Notes: generated from the letters alone by a model not told the origin. Shown: positions 47,698-56,571, numbered from the stretch's first letter. The stretch is DNA of 64,000 nucleotides from Methanogenium sp. S4BF (GCF_029633965.1 NZ_CP091277.1:496001-560000); one strand, 5' to 3'. Made by a program: numbers and translations.

Positions 47698-48701
47698 TGC
47701 GAAGGCTCGAACCAAGAGACCTTGCAAAATATCCATTTTTAAAAGGGGCAAAGGCACACGTCCAGAGCTCCGGCATATCGATTGATTCTTTAATCCGTTC
47801 TCAGTCCGGGAAAGGGGACAGCCTGATAAAGCTTGCAGCAGAACGCGTAAAGCAATCGCTGCGTCCGCCTGCATTTGATGAAACGAACACAGAAATCCAG
47901 AACCCGGATGACGAAATTTATGCATATGCCATTGCGCGAATGCTTGCGTCCTGCATGGACGACCCGTCGATGCTTGACAAGCTCGCCCGCTATGAGGCGG
48001 AGCGCTCAGCGTACTTTCTGAAGGCAGAAGATCCGGAGGTGGTCGCACATATTGCAAAAGCAGTGGACCTTGACATCACCGCGCCTGACATGAGTGTCAA
48101 ACAGTATGTGGACCTCGTCAGCCGCATGCGCGAACCCCGGTGGCGCCTGGTGAACAGGGACGTCACCAACGGCCGGGTGCGGTGCACAGCGGACGATTAT
48201 GCCGTCCTCCTCCGGGAGAAGATCCGTCAGGTGATACGCCTGCAGCTGCCGCTTTCTGTCCCCGGCCCCATCGCGGTTCGTCTCCGGACGTATGCTGAAG
48301 ACGTCTCACGCGCCTATCAGGAGCAGATCCTTGAGCAGTATGGTGATGTGGATGAGGGCTGCTTCCCGCCCTGTATCCGGGCTATCATTGCTGCTGTTAC
48401 CGACGGCACCAATATCCCCCATACTGCGCGGTTTACCCTGACAGCATTCATGCACACGATAGGGCTTGATGAGACCGCGATAGTTGAGGTATTTGCGCGG
48501 GCGCCTGACTTCGACATATCACGCACGATGTACCAGGTGGAGCACATATCCGGGTCCGGCGGGACGGAGTACACGCCGCCCGGGTGTGCCACGCTCAGGA
48601 CCTACGGTCTCTGTGTGAACCCGGACAAATACTGTAAAAATACCGCGCATCCGCTGAGCTATTATAAATACTGCAAAAAAATATCGGGAAAAAAGGCTTA
48701 A
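47697..48701 (+). CDS. priL: DNA primase large subunit PriL
   Basis: A 334-residue protein. The N-terminal RRLEPRDLAKYPFLKGAKAH and the C-terminal iron-sulfur domain with cysteines in GCFPPCIRAII, CATLRTYGLCV, CKNTAHP and YYKYCKKIS identify archaeal PriL (PriB/p58 type). It regulates the catalytic PriS subunit during RNA primer synthesis. It is coupled to pcnA by a one-base overlap, a sensible replication operon. TTG at 47694 is in frame but ATG 47697 is the likely start. Convergent with the small gene that follows. Confidence 0.94.
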   Translation: MRRLEPRDLAKYPFLKGAKAHVQSSGISIDSLIRSQSGKGDSLIKLAAERVKQSLRPPAFDETNTEIQNPDDEIYAYAIARMLASCMDDPSMLDKLARYEAERSAYFLKAEDPEVVAHIAKAVDLDITAPDMSVKQYVDLVSRMREPRWRLVNRDVTNGRVRCTADDYAVLLREKIRQVIRLQLPLSVPGPIAVRLRTYAEDVSRAYQEQILEQYGDVDEGCFPPCIRAIIAAVTDGTNIPHTARFTLTAFMHTIGLDETAIVEVFARAPDFDISRTMYQVEHISGSGGTEYTPPGCATLRTYGLCVNPDKYCKNTAHPLSYYKYCKKISGKKA

Positions 48702-48874
48702 AGTGCTTTCTGTCCGATATAAAAGCCGCCGGCGCTCATGCAGGCAATGAAGAGGATGATGGATGCGATATATGCATAGGATGCCGGGAGCACAGCAGGC
48801 AGTACAATAACAGCTGCAATCAGCACGATGAGGCTTGCGATGGCTGTTGCACTGTCGAGGGCGACGCGATTCAT
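48698..48874 (-). CDS. Small membrane protein (58 residues)
   Basis: From ATG 48874 (MNRVALDSATAIASLIVLIA). Two hydrophobic helices (about residues 10-28 and 33-52) are joined by a short turn and followed by QKAL. It overlaps the priL 3' end by 4 bases from the opposite strand. Sixteen further codons are open upstream. The clean two-helix pattern argues it is real; function unknown. Confidence 0.55.
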   Translation of the reverse strand: MNRVALDSATAIASLIVLIAAVIVLPAVLPASYAYIASIILFIACMSAGGFYIGQKAL

Positions 48875-48954
48875 TCCAGTATATTCCCTGTTCTGAGGTA
48901 AATGTCTATCCATTCCCTGCAAGCCTTAAACCCTCTGCAGTCAATTTCTATCCC

Positions 48955-49479
48955 ATGCAGACCCGGGAAGAGGTAATGGCTGCCCTGCAGGAGGCGGCAT
49001 CCGCCATCGCAGCAGGGGCAGACTCACAGCTGATCCCGAAAGAGGGCATCAGGATGGGCTATGCCATTCAGGGGGCCACAGCACAAAATGATGTATGCAG
49101 CAAGGATAGCAGGATTACGGAGAACCCATCTGTCATTCGCTTTGGTGCAGACCCGGTGGTGGCGCGGGTGATTCTCACCATCATCCGGCATGAAGGCTGC
49201 CTCCGGTCAGCAGCATCGGTGCGATGCACGCCGGAGATACTCCGGTCCATAACAGACGACCTCGCGCTGGACGCCTGCGCATATGGTACATCCCCCCCTG
49301 GGTCCGCTACTATGGACTGGGGGGTGGAGTCCTGCTGCAGGGAAGGTGTGCCGGATATAATCTATGGGCAGAAAATGGCTGGAAATGATGTCATCCTCTG
49401 GATTATCGCCGAAACTCCTGCAGATGTCGCACGTAATATTATTATGCTCTCGGGTTGCATTAGTTATACCAGTTTATAG
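48955..49479 (+). CDS. thiN: ThiN-domain protein, thiamine-phosphate synthase type
   Basis: A 174-residue single-domain ThiN protein. LIPKEGIRMGYAIQGATAQN, NPSVIRFGADPVVARVILTI and ATMDWGVESCCREGVPDIIY are the conserved blocks of the archaeal ThiN domain, normally fused to ThiD or to a DNA-binding regulator (ThiR). Alone, it would join hydroxymethylpyrimidine diphosphate to the thiazole phosphate, or act as a sensor. ATG 48955 is the first start that gives a compact domain. It is followed after 12 bases by rps17e. Confidence 0.82.
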   Translation: MQTREEVMAALQEAASAIAAGADSQLIPKEGIRMGYAIQGATAQNDVCSKDSRITENPSVIRFGADPVVARVILTIIRHEGCLRSAASVRCTPEILRSITDDLALDACAYGTSPPGSATMDWGVESCCREGVPDIIYGQKMAGNDVILWIIAETPADVARNIIMLSGCISYTSL

Positions 49480-49491
49480 TGGAGTATATGA

Positions 49492-49683
49492 ATGGGAATC
49501 AAACCATCTTACATTAAATCATTGAGCCAGGAATTGATCGTAAAGCACGGCAACCGGTTCAGCGGAGACTTTGACGAAAACAAGCTTGCCGTTTCTGAAG
49601 TTTCAGTTATCGACAGCAAACGTGTCAGAAACCGTGTGGCAGGCTACATCACGAGAAAGGTAAATAGAAGGAAAGAAATATAA
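49492..49683 (+). CDS. rps17e: 30S ribosomal protein S17e
   Basis: A 63-residue protein. GIKPSYIKSLSQELIVKHGN and FDENKLAVSEVSVIDSKRVR NRVAGYITRKV match archaeal S17e over the whole length. It is a small-subunit protein with a eukaryal counterpart. It is followed after 7 bases by dapA, and dapA overlaps dapB, so the three probably share a transcript, as in other methanogens. Confidence 0.96.
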   Translation: MGIKPSYIKSLSQELIVKHGNRFSGDFDENKLAVSEVSVIDSKRVRNRVAGYITRKVNRRKEI

Positions 49684-49690
49684 TTCTTTT

Positions 49691-50566
49691 ATGTTTGAGG
49701 GTGTTTATCCTGCACTTATCACTCCGTTCGAGGATACTTCTGATGCGGGCCTGAATCTTCCGGGTCTTCGCGCAAACATTGAGTATCTGATTGACAACGG
49801 AGTACACGGGGTCGTGCCCTGTGGTTCAACCGGTGAGTCAGCAACCCTGACATTTGAAGAGCATGAGATTGTCATTGGAGAGACAATCGATGCCGTCAAT
49901 GGCAGGGTGCCGGTCGTTGCCGGAACTGGTTCAAATAATACCGCCGAAGCCCTGCGATTTACCAAATCCGCATATGATCAGGGTGCAGACGCGGTCCTTG
50001 TTCTCTCTCCGTATTACAACAAACCGAACCGGTCCGGCCTAATTAAGCACTATACAAAACTTGCAGACGTCGGCGTCCCTGTCATCATCTACAACGTACC
50101 CTCACGCACCGGCCAGAACCTTCCTGCCGACCTCATAACCGAACTTGCCGCACACCCGGGCATTGTCGGTGTCAAAGAGGCGAGCGGCAACATCGGCCAG
50201 ATCTCACAGATCATCGAAGAGACGCGGGACGAGGACTTCTCGGTCTTCTCCGGGGATGATGCAATGACGCTGCCGGTTCTCGCACTGGGTGGTGCGGGCG
50301 CGATTGCCGTCACCGCAAACATTGAACCCGCGCGGATGGTCGCTCTCTACGAACGGTTCCGTGCAGGTGACTATGCCGGTGCACGCGAGATGCATTTTGA
50401 ACTCTCTCCTCTGATGCGTGCCATGTTCATCGACACAAATCCCATCCCTGTCAAGCAGGCAGCTGCAATGCGGGGCATGGCTGCAGGGCCGCTTCGCCTG
50501 CCGCTTGACTGCATGACGGATGCTGCAGAGGCACAACTGAGGGAGGTGTTGTCCCGCTATGATTAA
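49691..50566 (+). CDS. dapA: 4-hydroxy-tetrahydrodipicolinate synthase (DapA)
   Basis: A 291-residue aldolase-fold enzyme. FEGVYPALITPFEDTSDAGL at the start, GVVPCGSTGESATLTFEEHE near 40, VIIYNVPSRTGQNLP with the catalytic tyrosine near 132 and GVKEASGNIGQ with the Schiff-base lysine near 162. It condenses pyruvate and aspartate semialdehyde in lysine synthesis. The 3' end overlaps dapB by 8 bases. The asd gene for the substrate lies 1 kb downstream. Confidence 0.96.
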   Translation: MFEGVYPALITPFEDTSDAGLNLPGLRANIEYLIDNGVHGVVPCGSTGESATLTFEEHEIVIGETIDAVNGRVPVVAGTGSNNTAEALRFTKSAYDQGADAVLVLSPYYNKPNRSGLIKHYTKLADVGVPVIIYNVPSRTGQNLPADLITELAAHPGIVGVKEASGNIGQISQIIEETRDEDFSVFSGDDAMTLPVLALGGAGAIAVTANIEPARMVALYERFRAGDYAGAREMHFELSPLMRAMFIDTNPIPVKQAAAMRGMAAGPLRLPLDCMTDAAEAQLREVLSRYD

Positions 50567-51317
50567 GGTAGCCATCTGCGGGGCGCTTGGGCGCATGGGC
50601 ACCACCATTGCACATCTTGTAAGTGAGGAAGACGATATGACGTTTGTCGGTGGTGTGGACATCAAAGGCGGCACCCTTCTGGGCTCACCGGTGGTCCCGT
50701 CCGCTGAAATTCGTAGCTTTCTGCAGGACGTAAAACCTGACGTCCTTATTGATTTCACGATTGCGCATGCGGCGGTTGAAAATATCATCGCGGGCGCCGG
50801 GGCAGGCGTGGCCCTTGTCGTCGGCACAACGGGTTTTTCCGCTGAACAGCGCGCGAAAATAGACGCGGTCATTGAGGGCACGGTCCCTGCAGTCATCTCC
50901 AGCAATTACAGTGTCGGCATGAACATCTTCTGGAAACTCGTCCGTGAGGCAGCACAGCGCCTCGGTGACTATGACACTGAGGTCATTGAGGCCCACCATC
51001 GCTATAAGAAGGATGCGCCGTCCGGTACTGCGCGGACCATACTTGAGATCATCAGCGAGGAGACCGGCAAGACGGAGTACATGTACGGCAGAGAGGGAAT
51101 GACGGAGCGAAAGGACGAGATCGGAGTCCACGTCATTCGCGGCGGAGATATTGTCGGCGACCATACTGTTCTTTTTGCGGCAAACAACGAGACTATTGAG
51201 CTTTCCCATCGTGCCTATGATCGTGCGGTATTTGCCCATGGCGTTATCCGTGCGGCACGGTTTGTATCCGGAAAATCCCCGGGAATCTACTCGATGGACG
51301 ATGTCCTTGATCTCTGA
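50559..51317 (+). CDS. dapB: 4-hydroxy-tetrahydrodipicolinate reductase (DapB)
   Basis: A 252-residue reductase. KVAICGALGRMGTTIAHLV binds NAD(P)H, then LIDFTIAHAAVENI, VVGTTGFSAEQ, NYSVGMNIFW and the catalytic histidine motif EAHHRYKKDAPSGTA. It reduces the DapA product to tetrahydrodipicolinate, the last common intermediate before the aminotransferase (DapL) branch of methanogens. It is coupled to dapA. Confidence 0.96.
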   Translation: MIKVAICGALGRMGTTIAHLVSEEDDMTFVGGVDIKGGTLLGSPVVPSAEIRSFLQDVKPDVLIDFTIAHAAVENIIAGAGAGVALVVGTTGFSAEQRAKIDAVIEGTVPAVISSNYSVGMNIFWKLVREAAQRLGDYDTEVIEAHHRYKKDAPSGTARTILEIISEETGKTEYMYGREGMTERKDEIGVHVIRGGDIVGDHTVLFAANNETIELSHRAYDRAVFAHGVIRAARFVSGKSPGIYSMDDVLDL

Positions 51318-51381
51318 TGCTTAGCATCCAATCGAACTCTTTTTATTGCTTTTCTGATAATTAGGATAGAGAGGATTGCCT

Positions 51382-51555
51382 ATGGTAGCAATAGTTGACG
51401 AAGAAAAATGTACAGGCTGTGAAACATGTGTGGATATCTGCCCTGCAGCAGCGATTGAGATGCAGGACGGTATTGCCGTTGTTGACGCAGACCTTTGTAT
51501 TGACTGTGAATCCTGTGTGGATGAATGCCCGGCTGAAGCCATCCGCATGGAGTAA
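51382..51555 (+). CDS. Ferredoxin, 2[4Fe-4S]
   Basis: A 57-residue protein with two CxxCxxCxxxCP motifs: CTGCETCVDICP and CIDCESCVDECP. VAIVDEEKCTGCETC is the typical clostridial-type N-terminus. The two halves show internal pseudo-symmetry. It carries electrons at low potential between hydrogenase, CO dehydrogenase or other methanogenic enzymes. It is a single gene between dapB and asd. AGAGAGGATTG precedes ATG as ribosome site. Confidence 0.95.
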   Translation: MVAIVDEEKCTGCETCVDICPAAAIEMQDGIAVVDADLCIDCESCVDECPAEAIRME

Positions 51556-51561
51556 ACCAAA

Positions 51562-51570
51562 CCTTTTATA
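51562..51570 (+). promoter_or_regulatory. Probable TATA box of asd
   Basis: CCTTTTATA centred about 33 bases before the ATG at 51599, which suggests a nearly leaderless asd transcript. There is no Shine-Dalgarno sequence in the gap. Confidence 0.4.
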
Positions 51571-51598
51571 CTCCATTCAGCTATAATATAAAATATCT

Positions 51599-52615
51599 AT
51601 GATTAATGTAGGTGTGCTCGGAGCTACGGGTGCCGTTGGCCAGAGGTTTGTACAGCTTCTTGCGAATCATCCGTGGTTCAGGCTCACAACTCTTACTGCG
51701 TCGGATCGCAGTGCGGGAAAGCGGTATGAGGATGTCGTTAACTGGCGTCTTGATGTCCCGTTCCCGGAAGAGATTGCGGGCCTTGTTGTGGAACCGACGA
51801 CGGTGTCGGCAGTGTCAGACCTGGATATTGTATTCTCTGCGCTTCCCGCAGATATTGCAACCACTCTTGAGACAGATATTGCCGCTGCGGGTGTGGGTGT
51901 CTGCAGTAATGCATCTTCTCACCGGATGGACCGTGATGTGCCTCTCGTTGTCCCTGAGGTTAATCCCGACCATCTCGGGCTTATTGACGTGCAGCGTGAC
52001 AAAGGTAGGGATGGCTTCATTGTTGCAAATCCAAACTGTTCAACAATTGTGCTCTGTCTCTCCCTTGCGCCGCTCATGCCGTTTGGGTTTTCGAACCTCA
52101 CGGTGGCAACTATGCAGGCGATCTCCGGTGCAGGATTCCAGGGAATTCCCGCGATGGAGATCTATGACAATGTTGTCCCGTACATCGGTTCAGAGGAAGA
52201 GAAGATGGAGCGTGAGCCGCTGAAGATCATGGGGTCATTCGATGGGTCAGAAATTCAGAATGCACCATTCAGGGTGTCTGCGAGCTGCCACCGCGTGCCG
52301 GTCATTGACGGGCATACGATGGCTGTCTGGGCAGATACCAGAGCGCCGGTGGCCGATGTCATTGAAGCCTACAGGGCTTACACTCCACCCATCTCAGGGC
52401 TTCCTCACCTTCCGTCTGAGTCCGTTCATTATGCTGACGAACCCAACCGGCCGCAACCACGGCTGGACAGGAATCGTGGCGGGGGGATGACGGTCTCTGT
52501 CGGAAGAATGCGTGAGGGCCTGCGGTATGTGGCAATGGGACATAACACAATCCGGGGTGCAGCTGGTGCCTCTGTGCTGAATGCAGAGCTCATCGTCTCA
52601 AAGAAGTATGTATGA
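51599..52615 (+). CDS. asd: Aspartate-semialdehyde dehydrogenase
   Basis: A 338-residue archaeal/fungal-type enzyme. INVGVLGATGAVGQRFVQLL near the start binds NADP, VANPNCSTIVLCLSLAPL holds the catalytic cysteine near 146, and SCHRVPVIDGHTMAVW contains the substrate-binding residues with the catalytic histidine. It reduces aspartyl phosphate to the semialdehyde used by DapA and in threonine and methionine synthesis. It is followed after 12 bases by alba. Confidence 0.95.
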   Translation: MINVGVLGATGAVGQRFVQLLANHPWFRLTTLTASDRSAGKRYEDVVNWRLDVPFPEEIAGLVVEPTTVSAVSDLDIVFSALPADIATTLETDIAAAGVGVCSNASSHRMDRDVPLVVPEVNPDHLGLIDVQRDKGRDGFIVANPNCSTIVLCLSLAPLMPFGFSNLTVATMQAISGAGFQGIPAMEIYDNVVPYIGSEEEKMEREPLKIMGSFDGSEIQNAPFRVSASCHRVPVIDGHTMAVWADTRAPVADVIEAYRAYTPPISGLPHLPSESVHYADEPNRPQPRLDRNRGGGMTVSVGRMREGLRYVAMGHNTIRGAAGASVLNAELIVSKKYV

Positions 52616-52627
52616 GGTGAACAGCAA

Positions 52628-52903
52628 ATGATTAAGGATAACACAGTATTCGTCGGAAACAAACCAGTGATGAACTATGTCCTGGCAGTCATTACCCAGT
52701 TTAACAATGGTGCAGAGGAGGTCTCGATAAAGGCACGGGGGAAAGCCATATCGCGGGCTGTTGATACTGCAGAGATTGCGTTAAACCGGTTTCTTGAGGA
52801 TGTCTCAAAAAAAGATATCATCACATCCACTGAGATCATCGACACTGACAGCGGGCAGACTAATGTCTCAAGCATTGAGATCCTTCTCGCTCAGCAGCGG
52901 TAG
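52628..52903 (+). CDS. albA: Alba, DNA/RNA-binding chromatin protein
   Basis: A 91-residue protein. [19 protein letters not shown] with the nucleic-acid-binding lysine region, [20 protein letters not shown] and a C-terminal strand [11 protein letters not shown] match Alba over its full length. The acetylated lysine pair of crenarchaeal Alba is replaced by a single lysine in GNKP. It coats DNA or RNA as a dimer. GAGGTGA overlaps the asd stop and is 9 bases from the ATG. Confidence 0.93.
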   Translation: MIKDNTVFVGNKPVMNYVLAVITQFNNGAEEVSIKARGKAISRAVDTAEIALNRFLEDVSKKDIITSTEIIDTDSGQTNVSSIEILLAQQR

Positions 52904-52966
52904 ATCCTCTCCTTCTTTTTTCCATGACCATAAAGGCTATCATCATCTCCTGACAGACTGTGTACT

Positions 52967-53422
52967 ATGAAACTTTTGCCGGGCATTCTCTGCGTCCTTA
53001 TGCTCATCGCATTCATTATACCGGCAGGAGCAGCGGCACCGAACCAGTACAGCTACATCACGGTAGAGGACTGTACCATTCACCTGAATGACGAAAATGC
53101 GGTGATTGACCTCAATTACTCGATAGACGAAGGTATTGTGCTCCTGGTACATCTTCTCGGGAAGTCTGATCTGAAACGGAAACTGGGTGTTATCACCGGA
53201 TATCCGGATGCGCGGTACCAGACGATTGATATGGATCATGCGACGATTCTCGTAAGCGGTGTCTCACAGAACTATGGGGAGGGGTCATACTGGTTCCCTG
53301 CCCATACCTTTGGGATCGAGCTTCCTGAGGTCGTGCTCATCTCTCCTCAGGTGGACCGGAGCTATAATATGACGCGGACAGTTCAGGGTATGGGCTATTT
53401 TGGCTCAAAGGGCGTGCAATAA
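52967..53422 (+). CDS. Secreted protein of unknown function
   Basis: A 151-residue protein with a clear signal peptide (LLPGILCVLMLIAFIIPAGAA, cleavage near residue 24). The mature part is beta-rich, with LNDENAVIDLNYSIDEGIVL, and shows no cysteine, metal or catalytic motif. No anchor is present, so it is probably released or bound to another surface protein. I do not recognise a family. It is placed alone between alba and an unassigned region. Confidence 0.7.
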   Translation: MKLLPGILCVLMLIAFIIPAGAAAPNQYSYITVEDCTIHLNDENAVIDLNYSIDEGIVLLVHLLGKSDLKRKLGVITGYPDARYQTIDMDHATILVSGVSQNYGEGSYWFPAHTFGIELPEVVLISPQVDRSYNMTRTVQGMGYFGSKGVQ

Positions 53423-53581
53423 TCAGCTGACCTGTGCGGATGGCTGATTATTTCCTTTGTTGTATCCGGCAGTGGTGGAGGGCCTGTCCCTGGCTGTTCC
53501 CGGTCGGTAATTTCAGGACAACCTCTGAACGATGTGGGACTGCCTGCTGATGTTCGTTAATTGGGTCGGCTCACTCCCTCC

Positions 53582-53604
53582 CCGGTTCTTTGTGACAGAA
53601 CCGG
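53582..53604. repeat. Perfect 8-bp hairpin
   Basis: CCGGTTCT and AGAACCGG around a 7-base loop. It is unrelated in sequence to the double-hairpin family. Its function is unknown. Confidence 0.5.
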
Positions 53605-53846
53605 AAGAAAAATGTCATCCGGAGATTTTGGCAGAGCGTTTGTTTGGGTGAAAATTGGGGGCTCTCCGCTCATTGGTGCGGGTCAGTTATGCTAAAAATC
53701 GTCATCATGAAAAAACGGGCGCAATGGTAATTTCGGGTATTACCCGGGACTTTGGTAAAAGGGAGGAATTCAAATATCATTTTTGACATTCCAAAATAAT
53801 TCTGAATTTCACCCCATTTTTGTCAATTGGAGCACTAATGCCAGAT

Positions 53847-53930
53847 CAATGGGGGGTGCCTGCCTCCCCCCTGTTGCGACCTGTCATCGTTAGGGGGGTC
53901 CGGCAGGGGGAAACCCTTCGCCTGCCTTTC
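53847..53930 (-). repeat. Double-hairpin repeat, copy 9 (inverted, outlying)
   Basis: On the minus strand it reads GGCAGGCGAAGGGTTTCCCC, CTGCCGGACCCCCC, GATGACAGGTCGCAACAGGG and GGCAGGCACCCCCCATT. It keeps the GCCGGACCC junction and the GATGACAGGTCGCA block of the other copies, but lies 9 kb from the main group, in core DNA. Confidence 0.7.
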
Positions 53931-54054
53931 AGCCCCCAATACATAATTGCCTGTCTACTTGGAACAGAGACGGGCCAAATTGCTTTCGCTCATTGCAATA
54001 ATCAGAATGGATGCAATACGTGCCGTCCTGGATACCTGGCTGCCAAAAAATGGA

Positions 54055-55197
54055 TTAATTCCGGGTAAACCGTTTCCCGTTCTTCTCTTTTATTTCGGGT
54101 GCGTACTTCTTTATTTTCTGCAGCACCTTCTGGATGTAGACACCGACAAATGCCAGTATCAGGCCGCCGATGGTGGTAAACATCATGATGCGTATCCCGT
54201 CCACCCCGTCAATCGGGAAGTTGACTGTCGCAGAGAGGGATATGACATAGATTGAAGCGCCATAGGCGATGAGCCCGAGGCCAGTCACAAAGAACGGCAA
54301 TGTGATCACCCGGGGGAGCATCTTTGGTTCATTCTGTATCACATCAATAACCTTGCCCAGGAGGGCTATCAGGATGGCTGCAGTGATATAGCCGACGGCG
54401 CCGTAGACAAAGGAGAGTACATAAAAGAGCACTCCGGCATCTGCAGTATACCATGTGAGGAAACTCGAAAGTCCCATGATGATCCCCAGAAGGCCGATGA
54501 ATATCGAGGCGATGTAACAGACAAATGAGATTCGACCGGCAACAAAAGACTCCCGCAGACCGTGAAGGGCTAAACTGAAGTATTCGTCAATACCCAGTCC
54601 CTTAAAGAGCAGGAAGATGCCCAGCACGCCGACCACAATAAAAATTGCCACCTCTGTACTGCCGAAAAGACTGCCCAGGGCAAAGATGAGCATCACGAGC
54701 CCGACGGGCACCAGGATGGACTGTGCATGCTTTGGATCGTCAAGGATCTTTTTGATGATGTAATAGGTGCCCTCAAGGTTTGGCATCTGGTTGACAATCA
54801 CGCGCTGGACGCTGGTGACTGACACCCGGGACTGAATCACGGGGAGGATAAATTCATCCTCGGCTCCGTCTGTGACGAGTATGCACTCGGTGACTTCCAT
54901 CTCCCAGACGATTTTTCTCAGGTCTTCTGCAATCTTGCGATCCCCGTCAATTGAATTGTAATGGTCGCCTGCGATCACTGCGATACGGACATCGTCGCCC
55001 TTTTCACGGCGTTCATCGTAGAGTTTAATTCCCTGAAAAATAGCATTGACGTCGGAGTCTTCCGGGTCTTCCAGGCCGAGCCGGGTGGCGGCATCCAGGC
55101 AGTTGTCCCGCCCTGTTACCGGACTCGGGATCCCAGCCTTAAAGCCGATATCGTTATCTCTGTCAACACAGAGAATGAGCGTCCGGTCGCCTGACAT
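54055..55197 (-). CDS. DUF373 family membrane protein
   Basis: A 380-residue protein. The N-terminal 150 residues are soluble (TLILCVDRDNDIGFKAGIPS, IAVIAGDHYNSIDGDRKIAE, VTDGAEDEFILPVIQSR), followed by about six hydrophobic helices and a basic tail. This is the DUF373 family, nearly universal in euryarchaea and without a known function. The N-terminal part looks like a nucleotide- or phosphate-binding sensor. It is convergent with the region downstream and lies 60 bases from the coiled-coil gene, in the same direction. Confidence 0.85.
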   Translation of the reverse strand: MSGDRTLILCVDRDNDIGFKAGIPSPVTGRDNCLDAATRLGLEDPEDSDVNAIFQGIKLYDERREKGDDVRIAVIAGDHYNSIDGDRKIAEDLRKIVWEMEVTECILVTDGAEDEFILPVIQSRVSVTSVQRVIVNQMPNLEGTYYIIKKILDDPKHAQSILVPVGLVMLIFALGSLFGSTEVAIFIVVGVLGIFLLFKGLGIDEYFSLALHGLRESFVAGRISFVCYIASIFIGLLGIIMGLSSFLTWYTADAGVLFYVLSFVYGAVGYITAAILIALLGKVIDVIQNEPKMLPRVITLPFFVTGLGLIAYGASIYVISLSATVNFPIDGVDGIRIMMFTTIGGLILAFVGVYIQKVLQKIKKYAPEIKEKNGKRFTRN

Positions 55198-55257
55198 GTG
55201 TACTTAGAAGTCTATTCGCTTCTATAAAAGGCTGATGAAAGGCTGAATAAAAAAAGA

Positions 55258-56121
55258 TTATATGAGTCTTGCACGCTGCAGAAGCAGAATGTCGTCTGTG
55301 GTAAGTTTCTCTCCGGCCCTGAACTGCTGGAAAACCTGTTCTGCTTCCTGTCTGACGGCTTTCTGTTCTTTGTTGACCTTTGTCTTCTTGCCTTTCTTGC
55401 GGATTCCGCCGATTACCTTGTCGTAGTCACGGAGTTCCTTCTGGCATGCAATAAACTGGTTGTGCTCAGCGTCTGCAGCCTCCTGTGCCTCGACAAACTT
55501 CCGGTGTCCTTCGTCTGCTGCCTCGCGTGACTTGTCAGCATTCCGGTAGCATTCGACCATCAGATCGTGGTGCTTCTGGGCGAGCTCTGCCTTCTCGGTG
55601 ACGGTTGCGTGAAGCTCTGATGCTGCCCGGCGGAATTCCCGTGCTTCCTGGAGCTTGGTGTGGATCTCTTTGTTCTGCTCGATCTCTTCTTCCTGCTCTT
55701 TGATCTGGTGTCTGAGCTGTTTGATCTGATCGATGAGTTCCCGCTCCTTGTCGGTATTCATGACGCGGGTCTGCTGGTCCATCTCGAGCTTGTCGATTCT
55801 CTTCTGCAGCTCCTTTATGCCGCGGGAGTTATTGATGGCGCCGTGCTCTTTCTTGTATGCATCAATGTCTTCAAAGAGTGCATTTGCCTTCTCGTTGAGG
55901 AGGTTGCGCTCGTCTTTGATGGACTGTACTGCTTTGTTGTTCTCGTCACGAAGCTCTTTGTGCTTCTGTGCTTCGTCAACATATTCACGCGTCTGCGCGT
56001 TGAGCTGGTTCCGCTCACGTGCATAGGTGCTTGCAAGAGCATTCAGTTCATTTCTTTTGTCTTTGTGCTGTTCAGAATCTGTCAGCATATTCTTTCTTTT
56101 GTCAATTAGTTCGGTCAACAT
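55258..56121 (-). CDS. Archaeal coiled-coil protein (COG1340 type)
   Basis: A 287-residue protein, almost entirely heptad-repeat coiled coil (ERNQLNAQTREYVDEAQKHK, RELIDQIKQLRHQIKEQEEE) with two or three breaks and a C-terminal basic patch IRKKGKKTKVNKEQKAVRQE. Such proteins are widespread in archaea and resemble SMC-like or phosphoserine-phosphatase-linked coiled coils; their role is unknown. The lysine-rich end suggests nucleic acid or ribosome contact, which is inference. An alternative start is 33 bases downstream. Confidence 0.82.
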   Translation of the reverse strand: MLTELIDKRKNMLTDSEQHKDKRNELNALASTYARERNQLNAQTREYVDEAQKHKELRDENNKAVQSIKDERNLLNEKANALFEDIDAYKKEHGAINNSRGIKELQKRIDKLEMDQQTRVMNTDKERELIDQIKQLRHQIKEQEEEIEQNKEIHTKLQEAREFRRAASELHATVTEKAELAQKHHDLMVECYRNADKSREAADEGHRKFVEAQEAADAEHNQFIACQKELRDYDKVIGGIRKKGKKTKVNKEQKAVRQEAEQVFQQFRAGEKLTTDDILLLQRARLI

Positions 56122-56404
56122 GCTCTACCTTACCTTGTGTATTTATGGCACAACAATTCATCTTCGGTTGATTCATGAGATACAGATGTGCAGGATGATC
56201 TCCTGATGATAACCATTTCAAAAGAGTTCTTACGAAATTCGGAGAACCGACTTTGTTCATATGGCTGTTCATGATGTTCAACTCCTGTACGGCCTGTCCC
56301 GGGGGGCAGACATTCTCAGAACCAGTGAAGGATTCACTGTAGTTCTTTAATATTGCATAGTTGCCGCATATTAATGTTTCGTAAATTGGTGCAGATTCAG
56401 TCAT
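56102..56404 (-). CDS. Possible small hypothetical protein (100 residues)
   Basis: MTESAPIYETLICGNYAILK then ICPPGQ-like Cys/Pro segment and RTLLKWLSSGDHPAHLYLMN. It overlaps the coiled-coil gene start by 20 bases on the same strand and lies 168 bases after ftsZ in the same direction. Amino-acid composition is protein-like, including two adjacent cysteines near the end, but there is no family match. It could be a genuine spacer gene or chance. Confidence 0.35.
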   Translation of the reverse strand: MTESAPIYETLICGNYAILKNYSESFTGSENVCPPGQAVQELNIMNSHMNKVGSPNFVRTLLKWLSSGDHPAHLYLMNQPKMNCCAINTQGKVEHVDRTN

Positions 56405-56571
56405 GAAATGGATAAAAAGACAAAATGGTCGCCCTCCCTGTATGCAGGAAGGGTGGGTTTTCCCCTATTGTATCGTGCGGGGACGATCTGTTTGTGGGGG
56501 TGGGGATGATCTGTTTGTGGTTGGTTTGGCGAATGACTGGTAATGATGAGTTGGACGAAATACAGTCCGGC

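Larger units (their letters stand above)
53423..54054. other. Intergenic region with hairpins and one repeat
   Basis: No gene is supported over 630 bases. A perfect hairpin CCGGTTCT...AGAACCGG lies at 53582-53604, a small palindrome CGGGTATTACCCG near 53736-53748, and double-hairpin repeat copy 9 at 53847-53930. The first hairpin has no following T-run, so it is not an obvious terminator. Confidence 0.45.

Noticed and set aside
53582-53604. Hairpin as terminator of the secreted-protein gene
   Set aside because: It lies 160 bases beyond the stop codon and is followed by AGAAAAATG rather than a T-run, so termination is not supported.
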